A DNA stretch of 64,000 bases, taken from contig NZ_QCYK01000001.1 in the NCBI RefSeq assembly GCF_003071345.1, positions 1,860,001 through 1,924,000 of the forward strand, given 5' to 3'. Position 1 is the stretch's first letter; the number at the start of each line of letters is the position of its first letter. The position numbers and the translations under genes are program-made. Source of the DNA: Chitinophaga parva. Lineage in GTDB: Bacteria > Bacteroidota > Bacteroidia > Chitinophagales > Chitinophagaceae. The notes under the pieces are model-generated. The model had not been told where the DNA came from and made no database searches. It worked only from the letters and a program-made list of their open reading frames with translations. Positions 7,336 to 15,948 of the stretch are shown here, one piece after another.

Positions 7336-9003
7336 TTATGCTATTGGGAAAGAGATCAGGATTTTAAGCCCCGTTTTGGTGTTGGTGTCAAAAGTAATTT
7401 CGCCCCGCATACCAGCGATACGGTTTCCCGTACTTATGAGCCCATTTCCCTGTTTATCTTGTGGCTTTAGCCCGATGCCGTCATCTGTGTACTGGATGGT
7501 GATCTGGTTGTTGCTACGCCGGAATGCGATAAATACATTCCTGGCCTGGCTGTGTTTTTTCATATTCACCATCAGTTCCTGCAGGATGTAGGCAACTTCT
7601 TGTTGTGTGCTGGTATTTATGCCCGCCCATAGTTCACCTTTATTGCCACTGGTGGCTACTTTGGTGGTGTCTGAGGCAAAGGAGCCTAAAAGGGAAGCCA
7701 GCTGGTCCTCGAAATTTAAAATGGTCGGGGGTAACGGTTCATAGGAGATGTTGCGCGACCGCTCATAAAGGACCTCGATCTTGTCCAGCAGGTCTTCTTT
7801 TTCAATGACGGGGTTATGCTCCACTTCAGTCATGATCCGGTATAAACCATTTGCAACCACGTCGTGGACCTTCTGGGAAGTTTTTAAATGGCCTTCCCGG
7901 ATGAGGTTTTGCGTTTCCAAGGCTATTTTTTCGCGCCGCTTCCGGTACCAGAATACCGTGCATGCGATCGCGATAAGGGTGGCAGTGATGGTCCCATAGA
8001 TAAACAGGCGCTGCCTCAGGATCTGGAGTTTTTTGTCTGCGTTTTCCTTTTGCAGCTTCAGGTTTTCTGCTTTGTTCTTTTCTGCATTGTAACGGATGAG
8101 GGCAAATTGGTTCTTGGCGTTGCTCCGCGCGGTTTGTAGGCTGTCGTTCAGAAATTGGTAGCGGGCAAAGTATGGCTTTACGTTCCGGGGATCATCCAGC
8201 ATGATCAGTTTTTGCAACGCTTCCATTTCATCATCAGGGCTCTGAAGTGTGCTGGCGGTTGCATACATTTTATGAGCATAGCGCAATGCGGAATCCTGCC
8301 GTGTAGGTGCATAGTAATCGGATAAGTGGGCATAGCTGGCGTTTTGGCCCCATAGATCTTGCTCCGCCGTCCTGATCTGCAAGGCGGTCAATAGTTCCGG
8401 TGCCGCATTGTAGCTGGAATCCTGGAGCCACTTTGTCCTGGCCCTGTTAGACAGGATCCTGGCATATTCCTTTTTATATTTCTTGCTTTTGTTCAGGATG
8501 GAGTCATAGATACCAATGGCGTGGGCGTAGTCCTTTTCCTTTTGATAGGCAACTGCCTTGTTATTTGCAGCGATCAGCTTAAATACGTCATCCTGGATGA
8601 GCCGCAATGCCTGGTCGTAATAGTCAATGGATTCAGCATAGCGCTTCAGGTTCAGGTTCGTATTACCCAGTTCATTGTAGGCAGCTGTGAGGCAATACCG
8701 GTCTTTTTCCCGGCCCTCATGGAGGTAGTGCAGCGCAGTCAACAGGTTTTCCTGGCTGCCAAAGTAATCGCCGGCATCGGATTGCATGGCCGCCATATCG
8801 CTGTAGGCCATGGCGATCAGTAAACTGTCCTTTGCACCGGAGACAACCTTGTTATAATAATAAAAGGCTGAATCATTCCGCTTATACAACAGCGATTCTG
8901 CTTTCCGGTAATCGGCGTCCGTTGTCATGGTGGTACTTGTATGTGTCTTTGCGCAGCTAGATAGGACGATGGCCAGTACCAATAGGGAAAGGGGCGTTTT
9001 CAA
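7336..9003 (-). CDS. TPR-containing sensor histidine kinase (HisKA_3/NarX-like)
   Basis: 555 residues. N-terminal lipoprotein-type signal (LVLAIVLSSCAKT, lipobox Cys17), a series of TPR-like helical repeats to about residue 290, a coiled coil, one transmembrane helix (about 334-352), a dimerisation helix with phospho-acceptor His380 in SQKVHDVVANGL, and a HATPase with Asn480 (ELMVN) and DDGIGL (507-512). Periplasmic TPR plus a NarX-like kinase core is a standard Bacteroidota layout. Partner: the response regulator that follows it. The lipobox is odd for a protein with an internal membrane helix, but is common in this group. Confidence 0.88.
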   Translation of the reverse strand: MKTPLSLLVLAIVLSSCAKTHTSTTMTTDADYRKAESLLYKRNDSAFYYYNKVVSGAKDSLLIAMAYSDMAAMQSDAGDYFGSQENLLTALHYLHEGREKDRYCLTAAYNELGNTNLNLKRYAESIDYYDQALRLIQDDVFKLIAANNKAVAYQKEKDYAHAIGIYDSILNKSKKYKKEYARILSNRARTKWLQDSSYNAAPELLTALQIRTAEQDLWGQNASYAHLSDYYAPTRQDSALRYAHKMYATASTLQSPDDEMEALQKLIMLDDPRNVKPYFARYQFLNDSLQTARSNAKNQFALIRYNAEKNKAENLKLQKENADKKLQILRQRLFIYGTITATLIAIACTVFWYRKRREKIALETQNLIREGHLKTSQKVHDVVANGLYRIMTEVEHNPVIEKEDLLDKIEVLYERSRNISYEPLPPTILNFEDQLASLLGSFASDTTKVATSGNKGELWAGINTSTQQEVAYILQELMVNMKKHSQARNVFIAFRRSNNQITIQYTDDGIGLKPQDKQGNGLISTGNRIAGMRGEITFDTNTKTGLKILISFPIA

Positions 9004-9133
9004 GGTGAATGTTTAGTTTAACAATTGGGGTGCCTGCCAATGGAGTTGCACGCTGCCAGGCACAATTTTAAATAGTTGCAATGAAATTTAGCGTAAATTT
9101 TTCATGTTAAACAATCCGCCTGCCCGGGGATAT

Positions 9134-9169
9134 AAAAAATAAGGCAAGAACAAGCTTGCCTTATTTTTT
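9134..9169. terminator. Bidirectional intrinsic terminator
   Basis: Perfect 15-bp stem: arm 9134-9148 (AAAAAATAAGGCAAG), loop AACAAG, arm 9155-9169 (CTTGCCTTATTTTTT). It has a T run on either strand. It lies 5 bases past the stop of the possible small gene at 9175-9339 on the minus strand. Confidence 0.75.
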
Positions 9170-9174
9170 GGTGA

Positions 9175-9339
9175 TCAATTGCCGCCAGTAGGAGAAGTGG
9201 GCGGATGAGGGGGGATGTGTCCCGTTTCGCCCCCGGTGTCGTCCATTGTAGATACCTGCGATGTGGGATGACTACACTTAGTCTGCGTATGGTGGGGAGA
9301 TACAAGGCCCCAGAAAAAAGCTATAAAAATTGAAAACAT
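9175..9339 (-). CDS. Possible short peptide gene (54 residues)
   Basis: Frame from ATG at 9339: a hydrophobic start (MFSIFIAFFWGLVSP), then a polar tail rich in Thr, Pro, His and Gly. Placement right before a strong minus-strand terminator is the main support. No family is recognised, and the composition of the tail is low-complexity. An ATG further upstream (9393) would add 18 residues of less plausible sequence. Other sequence in 9004-9703 shows no gene. Confidence 0.3.
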   Translation of the reverse strand: MFSIFIAFFWGLVSPHHTQTKCSHPTSQVSTMDDTGGETGHIPPHPPTSPTGGN

Positions 9340-9611
9340 TTCGCAATTTTTTAATGTGTAATAATTCACGGCTGCCAGCTCGGGCTGCCGCATGACGAGT
9401 GGGATAAGAAGCGCTTCTTACGTTTTTGGGAAGTGGGAGGAGAGCATCGATTGCGGAAGCCGGTAAACGCTTCCCGGCCGGTTAGCAGTTGCCGTGTTTC
9501 TTTGCTCAGGTGAAGCTGATGCTGTACAGAATACCGCTAGCTAGTACGGTGATTCATCAACTTCAAAGCAAAACTAAGCTGGGTTAAGCCGTTGATTAGT
9601 AAGTGATTCCG

Positions 9612-9638
9612 ATAATTCCGGTAATTCCGGCAATTCCG
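9612..9638. repeat. Three 9-bp tandem units NNAATTCCG
   Basis: Units ATAATTCCG, GTAATTCCG and GCAATTCCG follow head to tail 66 bp before the start of the membrane protein gene at 9704, and a related GGGGTTCCGG comes next. Could be a multi-site operator or simple slippage. Confidence 0.5.
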
Positions 9639-9703
9639 TTGGGGTTCCGGAAATGCCGCACTGATTCCATAAATTCGAATAGGATTACCTTATACTTTCT
9701 AAG

Positions 9704-10867
9704 ATGTTTGCAGATTATCGATCCCAGGTCCTTGCTTTTTATGCGAGGAAAAAGGCGGAAAATGCCCTCTCACACCGCCTGTTGCATGCCTCGCCGGCAA
9801 ATCTTAAAGACGAATGTTTGGAGGTATGTTCAACACGCTACCTGCGCAAAGACGAGCGCGCGTTGAGCGGTTTTTTTGGAAAGCAGGATGGAAAGGAAGG
9901 GTATCTCCGGGCTATAAAACGGCTCGACACAGATAAATTCCGGCCGCCGGTTAATTTTTTAAAAGGTAGGGTGCCAGGAAGCGACGAGAAAAACGTGGAG
10001 CTGGTGGCCTGGCTGATCGACTTTGATCAGCGACCCTTCGAGTTTGGAAAGCAATATGGGGAACTCGACGCAGCCAATGCTGATGTGGAGGAAGGGGAGA
10101 AAGCAGCAGTGAAGGGGGAGACGGAGCAGCTGGGGAGGAATGAAGCAGTAGTGGAGAAGGCAACCGGGCAGGAAGCGGGGGAAGAAGCAGAAATGGAGGA
10201 CGAGACGGAGCGGGAAGGGAAGAAGGACGCAGGACCAGGGGATGGGGCGGAGCGGGAAGGGAAGAAAGAAGCAGGACCCGAGAATAAGACGGCGCAGGCA
10301 GTTGTGGACGCGCAGGAAACAAAAAGTGGCGATGTGGGCAGGCAGGCGCCGGGTGGAACGGAAGCACAGCCGTCGGAATCAGCCGCTGCACCCCGGCTGT
10401 TCCTGCTTTCTGGAGGAAAGGCACAGCGTATGCCCTGGTTGAAAAGGAGGCAACTTATTATGTTTATATTATGCCTGGCGACAATGCTGGCAGGCGCCGG
10501 GGTTTATCTTGCATTTAAATTTAAATGGGGGATGCCGCCAGAAGGATGTATGTACTGGGCCGGGGATCACTATGAACGGATTTCCTGTAATGAAAAGAAA
10601 GCCAATACCTTGATCATAGCATATGATGCGGAACACCTGGCGCATTTCAGGAAGATCACCACACCGGATACCATTACGTATAAAGCAGTAGGGCGGGTGT
10701 GGTATATAAAGTTGAATGGTAACCTGGAGTATTTTACCGCAGACGGATATCATCCGGTGGAAATCCACCGGAAGCTCCATCCCATAACTGAATATATTAT
10801 ACGGACCTACTTGCATCCTGCAGCAGACAGTACCCTTATCTCCGGTGGTAACGGGGTAACGAATTAG
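9704..10867 (+). CDS. Single-pass membrane protein with acidic repeat linker, unknown function
   Basis: 387 residues in three parts. A conserved-looking N-terminal cytoplasmic domain (about 1-120, MFADYRSQVLAFYARKKAEN...). A long Glu/Lys/Gly-rich linker (about 125-230) containing near-repeats EREGKKDAGP and EREGKKEAGP. A transmembrane helix (LIMFILCLATMLAGAGVYLAF, about 250-270), then a ~110-residue extracytoplasmic domain with CMYWAGDHYERISCNEK and VGRVWYIKLNGNLEYFTADG. I recall the C-terminal domain from other Chitinophagaceae proteins, always unnamed. GC content of the linker is high. No role can be assigned. Confidence 0.7.
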   Translation: MFADYRSQVLAFYARKKAENALSHRLLHASPANLKDECLEVCSTRYLRKDERALSGFFGKQDGKEGYLRAIKRLDTDKFRPPVNFLKGRVPGSDEKNVELVAWLIDFDQRPFEFGKQYGELDAANADVEEGEKAAVKGETEQLGRNEAVVEKATGQEAGEEAEMEDETEREGKKDAGPGDGAEREGKKEAGPENKTAQAVVDAQETKSGDVGRQAPGGTEAQPSESAAAPRLFLLSGGKAQRMPWLKRRQLIMFILCLATMLAGAGVYLAFKFKWGMPPEGCMYWAGDHYERISCNEKKANTLIIAYDAEHLAHFRKITTPDTITYKAVGRVWYIKLNGNLEYFTADGYHPVEIHRKLHPITEYIIRTYLHPAADSTLISGGNGVTN

Positions 10868-10904
10868 TCTACATAAAAAGAACGCGGTTCCAGGAATTAA
10901 TGCA

Positions 10905-11708
10905 CTATCTCCTTCCTCCTTTATAACCCTTTATGACCGCCATCAACTGCGATATGCCGAGCCAATAGAAGCCGATATTGCATAACCCCAGCATGACCAC
11001 TGTAACGGAAACGCCTTCTTTGGAATAGCCACGATAAACAATATAAGTAAACACAGGGCACAATATCAGTATGAATGCGGTAACAAATGCGGATCTCTTT
11101 TGAGGTGTTGCCTGCTTGCCTTTAGCAGGTGCGGCTACAACATTCCGCGCTTTCAATGCTTCCCTGTACGCAGGGGAATTACCGGCAAAGTCGTCCGATG
11201 AGCTAAAGCCAATGCCGGATGCGATCAGGTCATCATCAAACAGGTAATGGACCGCTGTTGGTGTGTCATGTGCGATGGCACCCGTTTCCGCATATAAGGT
11301 TTGCAGGAACGCTACGCTGGAAGCATGGAAACCAGCTATCTCCAGCGCACTGAGGATAACGTGATCTCCTTCCTGGAATTTGGATGCTACGTAATGCACG
11401 AAATCGTTGTACAGGGGCAGCAGGTGAGGAAAATGTTTTTCAAGAAACATGGTTGTCCGTGCGGTATTACGGTCAAAGGCAGCGCGGCAGATAGCAAAAT
11501 CAAGTGGGGAAGGGATATTGCCAAGCAGTTCATCTATCGCAGTCTCATTTTCTGTTGCTTCCAGCTGATCGTATTTTTCCCACGCGGGTTTGTGGTTATC
11601 CAGGATAGACTTGTCCAAAAGGCTGATCCAGAAAAATGGTAAAGAATTATTGGCCTCGAAAAGGTTTGGCCCGCCTTTCCCGAGATATAAATAACTTCGG
11701 TTTCCCAT
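10905..11708 (-). CDS. Conserved hypothetical protein with C-terminal membrane hairpin
   Basis: 267 residues. A soluble domain beginning MGNRSYLYLGK and EANNSLPFFWISLLD (about 1-190), a short basic linker, then two hydrophobic segments (AFVTAFILILCPVFTYIVY and VVMLGLCNIGFYWLGISQL). The N-terminal signature resembles an uncharacterised family of bacterial proteins starting with GNRSYLYL, which I cannot name with certainty. Convergent with 9704-10867; divergent from the GH31 gene. Confidence 0.6.
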   Translation of the reverse strand: MGNRSYLYLGKGGPNLFEANNSLPFFWISLLDKSILDNHKPAWEKYDQLEATENETAIDELLGNIPSPLDFAICRAAFDRNTARTTMFLEKHFPHLLPLYNDFVHYVASKFQEGDHVILSALEIAGFHASSVAFLQTLYAETGAIAHDTPTAVHYLFDDDLIASGIGFSSSDDFAGNSPAYREALKARNVVAAPAKGKQATPQKRSAFVTAFILILCPVFTYIVYRGYSKEGVSVTVVMLGLCNIGFYWLGISQLMAVIKGYKGGRR

Positions 11709-11839
11709 CGGTGCTTTTTTTCTAAATTAATTAACAAATACCATATAGTATTGTTTGTGTTTGATGAGGTCATAGGCTGGCCCCGGAAAGCGGGAGGATT
11801 ACTTTTTGGTCCTGACCAGTATTCACCCCAAAACCAGCA

Positions 11840-11871
11840 CAAACGATTGATTGGTGTTACACAATCGTTTG
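11840..11871. promoter_or_regulatory. Inverted repeat, candidate operator upstream of GH31 gene
   Basis: Perfect 10-bp arms CAAACGATTG (11840-11849) and CAATCGTTTG (11862-11871) around 12 bases. Position is 128 bp before the GH31 start and 132 bp before the divergent gene's start. The core is reminiscent of LacI-type operators, but no LacI gene is in the window. The rest of 11709-11998 shows no gene. Confidence 0.45.
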
Positions 11872-11998
11872 CGTAGTTTTCAAGGCCGCCGCGCAGTGTA
11901 CACCCCCATAAATATTGCTTATTTTACCAGGACCAATACTAAATCGTCTGACCGGCTTACACCACGTGCCGGAAGCCTGGAAATAAACAAAAACAATC

Positions 11999-14900
11999 AT
12001 GAAAAATTGGACAGGGCAGCCATTGCTCCGGAAATCAGGCATCTTAACAGGTGCATTCTCTCTCCTGCTTTGCTACGCCCCCCATCTTGCGGCACAACAG
12101 AAAGTAACACCAAAACAGGAACAGCAGGCATCGCAGGTGATCAGTGCGCAGAAGATCAATGCTACCACCGTTGAACTGTTGCTATCAGATAATCAACGGA
12201 TGACCATTGACTGCTATGGAGAGAATATCTTCCGTCTTTTCCAGGACAGCGCCCAGAACTTCCTGCGCAGTCCTAAAGCTGATCCCCCGGCAAAAATACT
12301 GGTGGATAATCCCAGGAAGCCTGTTGCAGCGGTGAATCTCACTACACAAAACGGGTGGGTGGCTATCACTACTGCCAGGATCTCTATATTGGTCGATAAA
12401 CAAGCTTCCTTGCTGAAAGTAGTGAATCGTGCAACGAATGACACGGTACTGGAAATGCTTGCACCGGCCAGCGTTGAAAAGAACAAAGTTGTACTCACGT
12501 TGAAGGAACACCCTCAGGAATATTTCTACGGTGGCGGTGTACAGAACGGCCGTTTCTCCCATAAAGGCAAATCCATCGCAATAGAAAACCAGAACAGCTG
12601 GACGGATGGCGGCGTGGCTTCGCCCAACCCCTTCTATTGGTCTACAAATGGCTATGCCGTTATGTGGCATACTTTCGCAAAAGGCAACTATGATTTTGGC
12701 GCCAAGGAAAAAGGTATCGTAAAACTTACACACGATACGAATTATCTCGATGCTTTCTTTATGATCGATGATGGCGCAGTGGCATTGCTCAATGACTTTT
12801 ACCAGCTCACCGGCAATCCTGTGCTGCTGCCCAGGTTTGGCTTTTACGAAGGCCACCTGAATGCCTACAACCGCGACTACTGGAAGCAGGATTCCGTGGG
12901 CATTTTGTTTGAAGATGGCAAACGCTATAAAGAAAGCCAGAAGGACAACGGTGGTATTAAAGAGTCGCTGAACGGGGAAAAGAATAACTATCAATTCTCT
13001 GCCCGCGCGGTGATAGACCGTTATAAAAGCCATGACATGCCCCTGGGCTGGATACTGCCCAATGATGGCTATGGTGCCGGCTATGGCCAGACCGGGACAT
13101 TGGACAGCAATATCCAGAACCTGAAAAACCTGGGCGACTATGCCCGTAAAAATGGCGTGGAGATCGGATTGTGGACGCAGTCGGACTTACATCCAAAGCC
13201 GGAAGTGAGCGCCCTGTTACAAAGGGATATCATTAAAGAAACGAGGGATGCAGGCGTGCGCGTGTTGAAAACAGACGTTGCCTGGGTAGGTGCCGGTTAT
13301 TCTTTTGGTTTGAATGGAGTGTCCGATGTAGCGCAGATCATGTCTTACTACGGGAATGCAAGGCCTTTCATTATTTCGCTGGACGGCTGGGCTGGTACAC
13401 AACGCTATGCCGCCGTTTGGTCTGGCGATCAGACCGGGGGAGACTGGGAATATATCCGTTTTCATATTCCCACCTACCTGGGGTCGGGATTGTCTGGCCA
13501 GCCTAATATCACTTCTGATATGGATGGCATCTTTGGGGGTAAAAACCCCGTTATCAATACGCGCGATTTTCAGTGGAAAACATTTACCCCCATGCAGCTC
13601 AACATGGATGGCTGGGGCGCAAATGAAAAATACCCGCACGCATTGGGTGAACCTGCAGCCTCCATTAACCGGAACTATTTAAAACTGAAGTCCTCGCTGT
13701 TGCCGTACACTTACAGCGTTGCCCACGAGGCGGTGACCGGGTTGCCTATTATGCGTGCTATGTTCCTGGAGTATCCGAATGCCTATACTTTAGGTACTGC
13801 CACGCGCTACCAGTTCATGTATGGCCCCAGCTTTCTGGTAGCACCGGTGTACCAGGCCACCAGGCTGGATGAGAAGGGTAATGATGTCCGCAATGGCATT
13901 TACCTGCCACCGGGTGTTTGGATAGATTATTTCACCGGCCAGCAGTACAACGGCGGGGTAGTGCTCAATTCCTTTGCGGTGCCGGTCTGGAAACTGCCCG
14001 TGTTTGTTAAGGATGGCGCCATCATCCCGGTGACAGATGCGAATAATAACGTTTCAGCGATCAATAAGCATGTCCGCAAATATGAGCTGTATCCATTTGG
14101 TAAAAGCACTTTTACGGAGTATGACGATGATGGTACCACCGAGGAATATAAAGCCGGGAGAGCAGCCACTACCTGCATCGAGACGGAGTTAAAAGGAAGT
14201 GATGTGGTGGTAACGGTGCATCCCACAAAAGGGGATTTTAACGGGTTTGTGAAAAGTAAGTCCACTGCCCTTATCGTCAATGTAACCGAAAAGCCAAAGA
14301 TGGTGACCGCGAAGATCGGCCAGCGCAACGTGACCCTCGCACCGGCCAGCTCTATGGCGGACTACCTGCAGAAAGACAATGCGTATTTTTACGATGCCGC
14401 ACCAAACCTGAACAAATTTGCGACCAAGGGAAGTGAATTTGAACAAGTGAAGATCATCAAAAACCCGCAGCTGCTTATCAAACTGGCCGCTACGGATATT
14501 ACGGCCAATACAATCACCGTCACAGTGACGGGCTTTAAATTTGCCCCGGTGGATAAGCAGCATGCAGCGCACGGGAAGCTGGCCGCACCTGCGAATGCAC
14601 AGGTGACTGACAGGAACACGGAAGCCTTCACGCTGAAGCCTACGTGGCAGCAGGTGGATAACGCAGACTGCTATGAAATAGATTTCAATGGCATGCGATA
14701 CACTGCTATCCGGGATACCGCTCTGTTGTTTGATGACCTGCTGGCGGAGACGCCCTATTCATTCAGGTTGCGTGCCGTCAATAAGGACGGTTATTCTGGC
14801 TGGACCACCATTAACGCTACTACAAAGGCCAACCCCCTGCAATTTGCGATCCATGGTATCACCGCGCAATGTTCTGCGGAGAGCCAGGAAGACGCGGAAA

Positions 14901-15853
14901 CAGACAAACTGGTTGATTTTGATGAAACCGATCTGTGGCACACCAAATGGGGACAGAAAGCTGTTCCGTTTGAGATAACCCTCGACCTTAAGACCCTCAA
15001 CCAGCTGGATAAATTTCACTACCTGCCGCGTTCCCGTGGCAATGGTGTTATCCTGAAAGGAAAGGTTGCGTACAGCACCGATAAAGAACAATGGACGGAC
15101 GCCGGTACATTTGAATGGGCCGGGAATGGGGAGGTGAAAGTCTTCAACTTTACCAATCATCCCACGGCCCGTTATATCCGTGTAGCAGTATCTGATGCGG
15201 TGGGTAACTATGGTTCCGGCAGGGAGTTGTATGTATTTAAAGTTCCGGGCACGGAAAGTGCGCTGCCTGGTGATATTAATAATGATCACCGCATTGATAA
15301 AAATGATCTCACTTCTTACATGAACTATACCGGTTTAAGAAAAGGAGATGCAGACTTTGAAGGGTATATCAGCAACGGCGACATCAATAAGAACAACCTC
15401 ATAGATGCATATGACATCTCTGTGGTGGCCACGCAGCTGGAAGATGGTGTGGATAACAGTGAGGGCGGGAAACTAGGTGGTACACTTGCAATTGAGCCTT
15501 CCGCAAAAGAGTACAATGCAGGTGATATTGTGGAGTTGAAAGTAAAAGGAACTGATCTCCAGTCTGTGAATGCCCTTAGCTTTGCATTGCCCTACAACGC
15601 GCAGGATTACGAGTTTACAGGCGTACAGGTACTGGACATGCAGCAGATGGAAAACCTTACGTATGACCGCCTGCACGCTAATGGAAGCAAATCATTGTAT
15701 CCTACGTTTGTCAATATCGGCAACAAACAAGCCCTGACCGGCACCCATGACCTGTTTATCCTGAAACTGAAGGCTAAGCGTAAAGTAAAGCCAGCGTTTA
15801 AGATAACGGAAGGCCTGCTCGTGGATAAGAATTTGAATACGGTTCATTTTTAA
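11999..15853 (+). CDS. Secreted GH31 glycoside hydrolase with Fn3, discoidin-like, dockerin-like and cohesin-like regions
   Basis: 1284 residues, exported (signal peptide about 1-30, cut near HLAAQQ). The GH31 N-terminal beta domain is followed by a catalytic TIM barrel with probable nucleophile Asp426 (VLKTDVAW) and acid/base Asp477 (WSGDQTGGDW), then a DUF5110-like beta region. After about residue 855 come a fibronectin type III domain, a discoidin/F5-8-like carbohydrate-binding domain (about 955-1080), a dockerin-like pair of calcium loops (GDINNDHRIDKNDL and GDINKNNLIDAYD, about 1090-1145) and a terminal cohesin-like beta domain. Family chemistry is retaining alpha-glycoside hydrolysis; the substrate (alpha-glucan, galactoside or other) is not certain. 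It stands alone, without SusC/SusD neighbours. Confidence 0.88.
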   Translation: MKNWTGQPLLRKSGILTGAFSLLLCYAPHLAAQQKVTPKQEQQASQVISAQKINATTVELLLSDNQRMTIDCYGENIFRLFQDSAQNFLRSPKADPPAKILVDNPRKPVAAVNLTTQNGWVAITTARISILVDKQASLLKVVNRATNDTVLEMLAPASVEKNKVVLTLKEHPQEYFYGGGVQNGRFSHKGKSIAIENQNSWTDGGVASPNPFYWSTNGYAVMWHTFAKGNYDFGAKEKGIVKLTHDTNYLDAFFMIDDGAVALLNDFYQLTGNPVLLPRFGFYEGHLNAYNRDYWKQDSVGILFEDGKRYKESQKDNGGIKESLNGEKNNYQFSARAVIDRYKSHDMPLGWILPNDGYGAGYGQTGTLDSNIQNLKNLGDYARKNGVEIGLWTQSDLHPKPEVSALLQRDIIKETRDAGVRVLKTDVAWVGAGYSFGLNGVSDVAQIMSYYGNARPFIISLDGWAGTQRYAAVWSGDQTGGDWEYIRFHIPTYLGSGLSGQPNITSDMDGIFGGKNPVINTRDFQWKTFTPMQLNMDGWGANEKYPHALGEPAASINRNYLKLKSSLLPYTYSVAHEAVTGLPIMRAMFLEYPNAYTLGTATRYQFMYGPSFLVAPVYQATRLDEKGNDVRNGIYLPPGVWIDYFTGQQYNGGVVLNSFAVPVWKLPVFVKDGAIIPVTDANNNVSAINKHVRKYELYPFGKSTFTEYDDDGTTEEYKAGRAATTCIETELKGSDVVVTVHPTKGDFNGFVKSKSTALIVNVTEKPKMVTAKIGQRNVTLAPASSMADYLQKDNAYFYDAAPNLNKFATKGSEFEQVKIIKNPQLLIKLAATDITANTITVTVTGFKFAPVDKQHAAHGKLAAPANAQVTDRNTEAFTLKPTWQQVDNADCYEIDFNGMRYTAIRDTALLFDDLLAETPYSFRLRAVNKDGYSGWTTINATTKANPLQFAIHGITAQCSAESQEDAETDKLVDFDETDLWHTKWGQKAVPFEITLDLKTLNQLDKFHYLPRSRGNGVILKGKVAYSTDKEQWTDAGTFEWAGNGEVKVFNFTNHPTARYIRVAVSDAVGNYGSGRELYVFKVPGTESALPGDINNDHRIDKNDLTSYMNYTGLRKGDADFEGYISNGDINKNNLIDAYDISVVATQLEDGVDNSEGGKLGGTLAIEPSAKEYNAGDIVELKVKGTDLQSVNALSFALPYNAQDYEFTGVQVLDMQQMENLTYDRLHANGSKSLYPTFVNIGNKQALTGTHDLFILKLKAKRKVKPAFKITEGLLVDKNLNTVHF

Positions 15854-15858
15854 ACAAC

Positions 15859-15922
15859 ACTGCCCTGGCCTGTGTCCGTAAGCGTCAGATAAAGGCGCCT
15901 GAAAGGCACATGCCAGGGCAGT
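15859..15922. terminator. Inverted repeat after GH31, possible terminator
   Basis: Arms ACTGCCCTGGC (15859-15869) and GCCAGGGCAGT (15912-15922) pair perfectly across 42 bases that contain a smaller hairpin (AGGCGCCT). It lies between two convergent genes. There is no good T run, so termination is an inference. A short TTCA tandem repeat (15940-15957) follows. Confidence 0.4.
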
Positions 15923-15948
15923 ATTATCAATATTCAATATTCATTCAT

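Noticed and set aside
12185..13033. 282-residue minus-strand open frame inside the GH31 gene
   Set aside because: Shadow of a GC-rich coding gene on the other strand; no domain, and the plus-strand protein is clearly conserved through this stretch.
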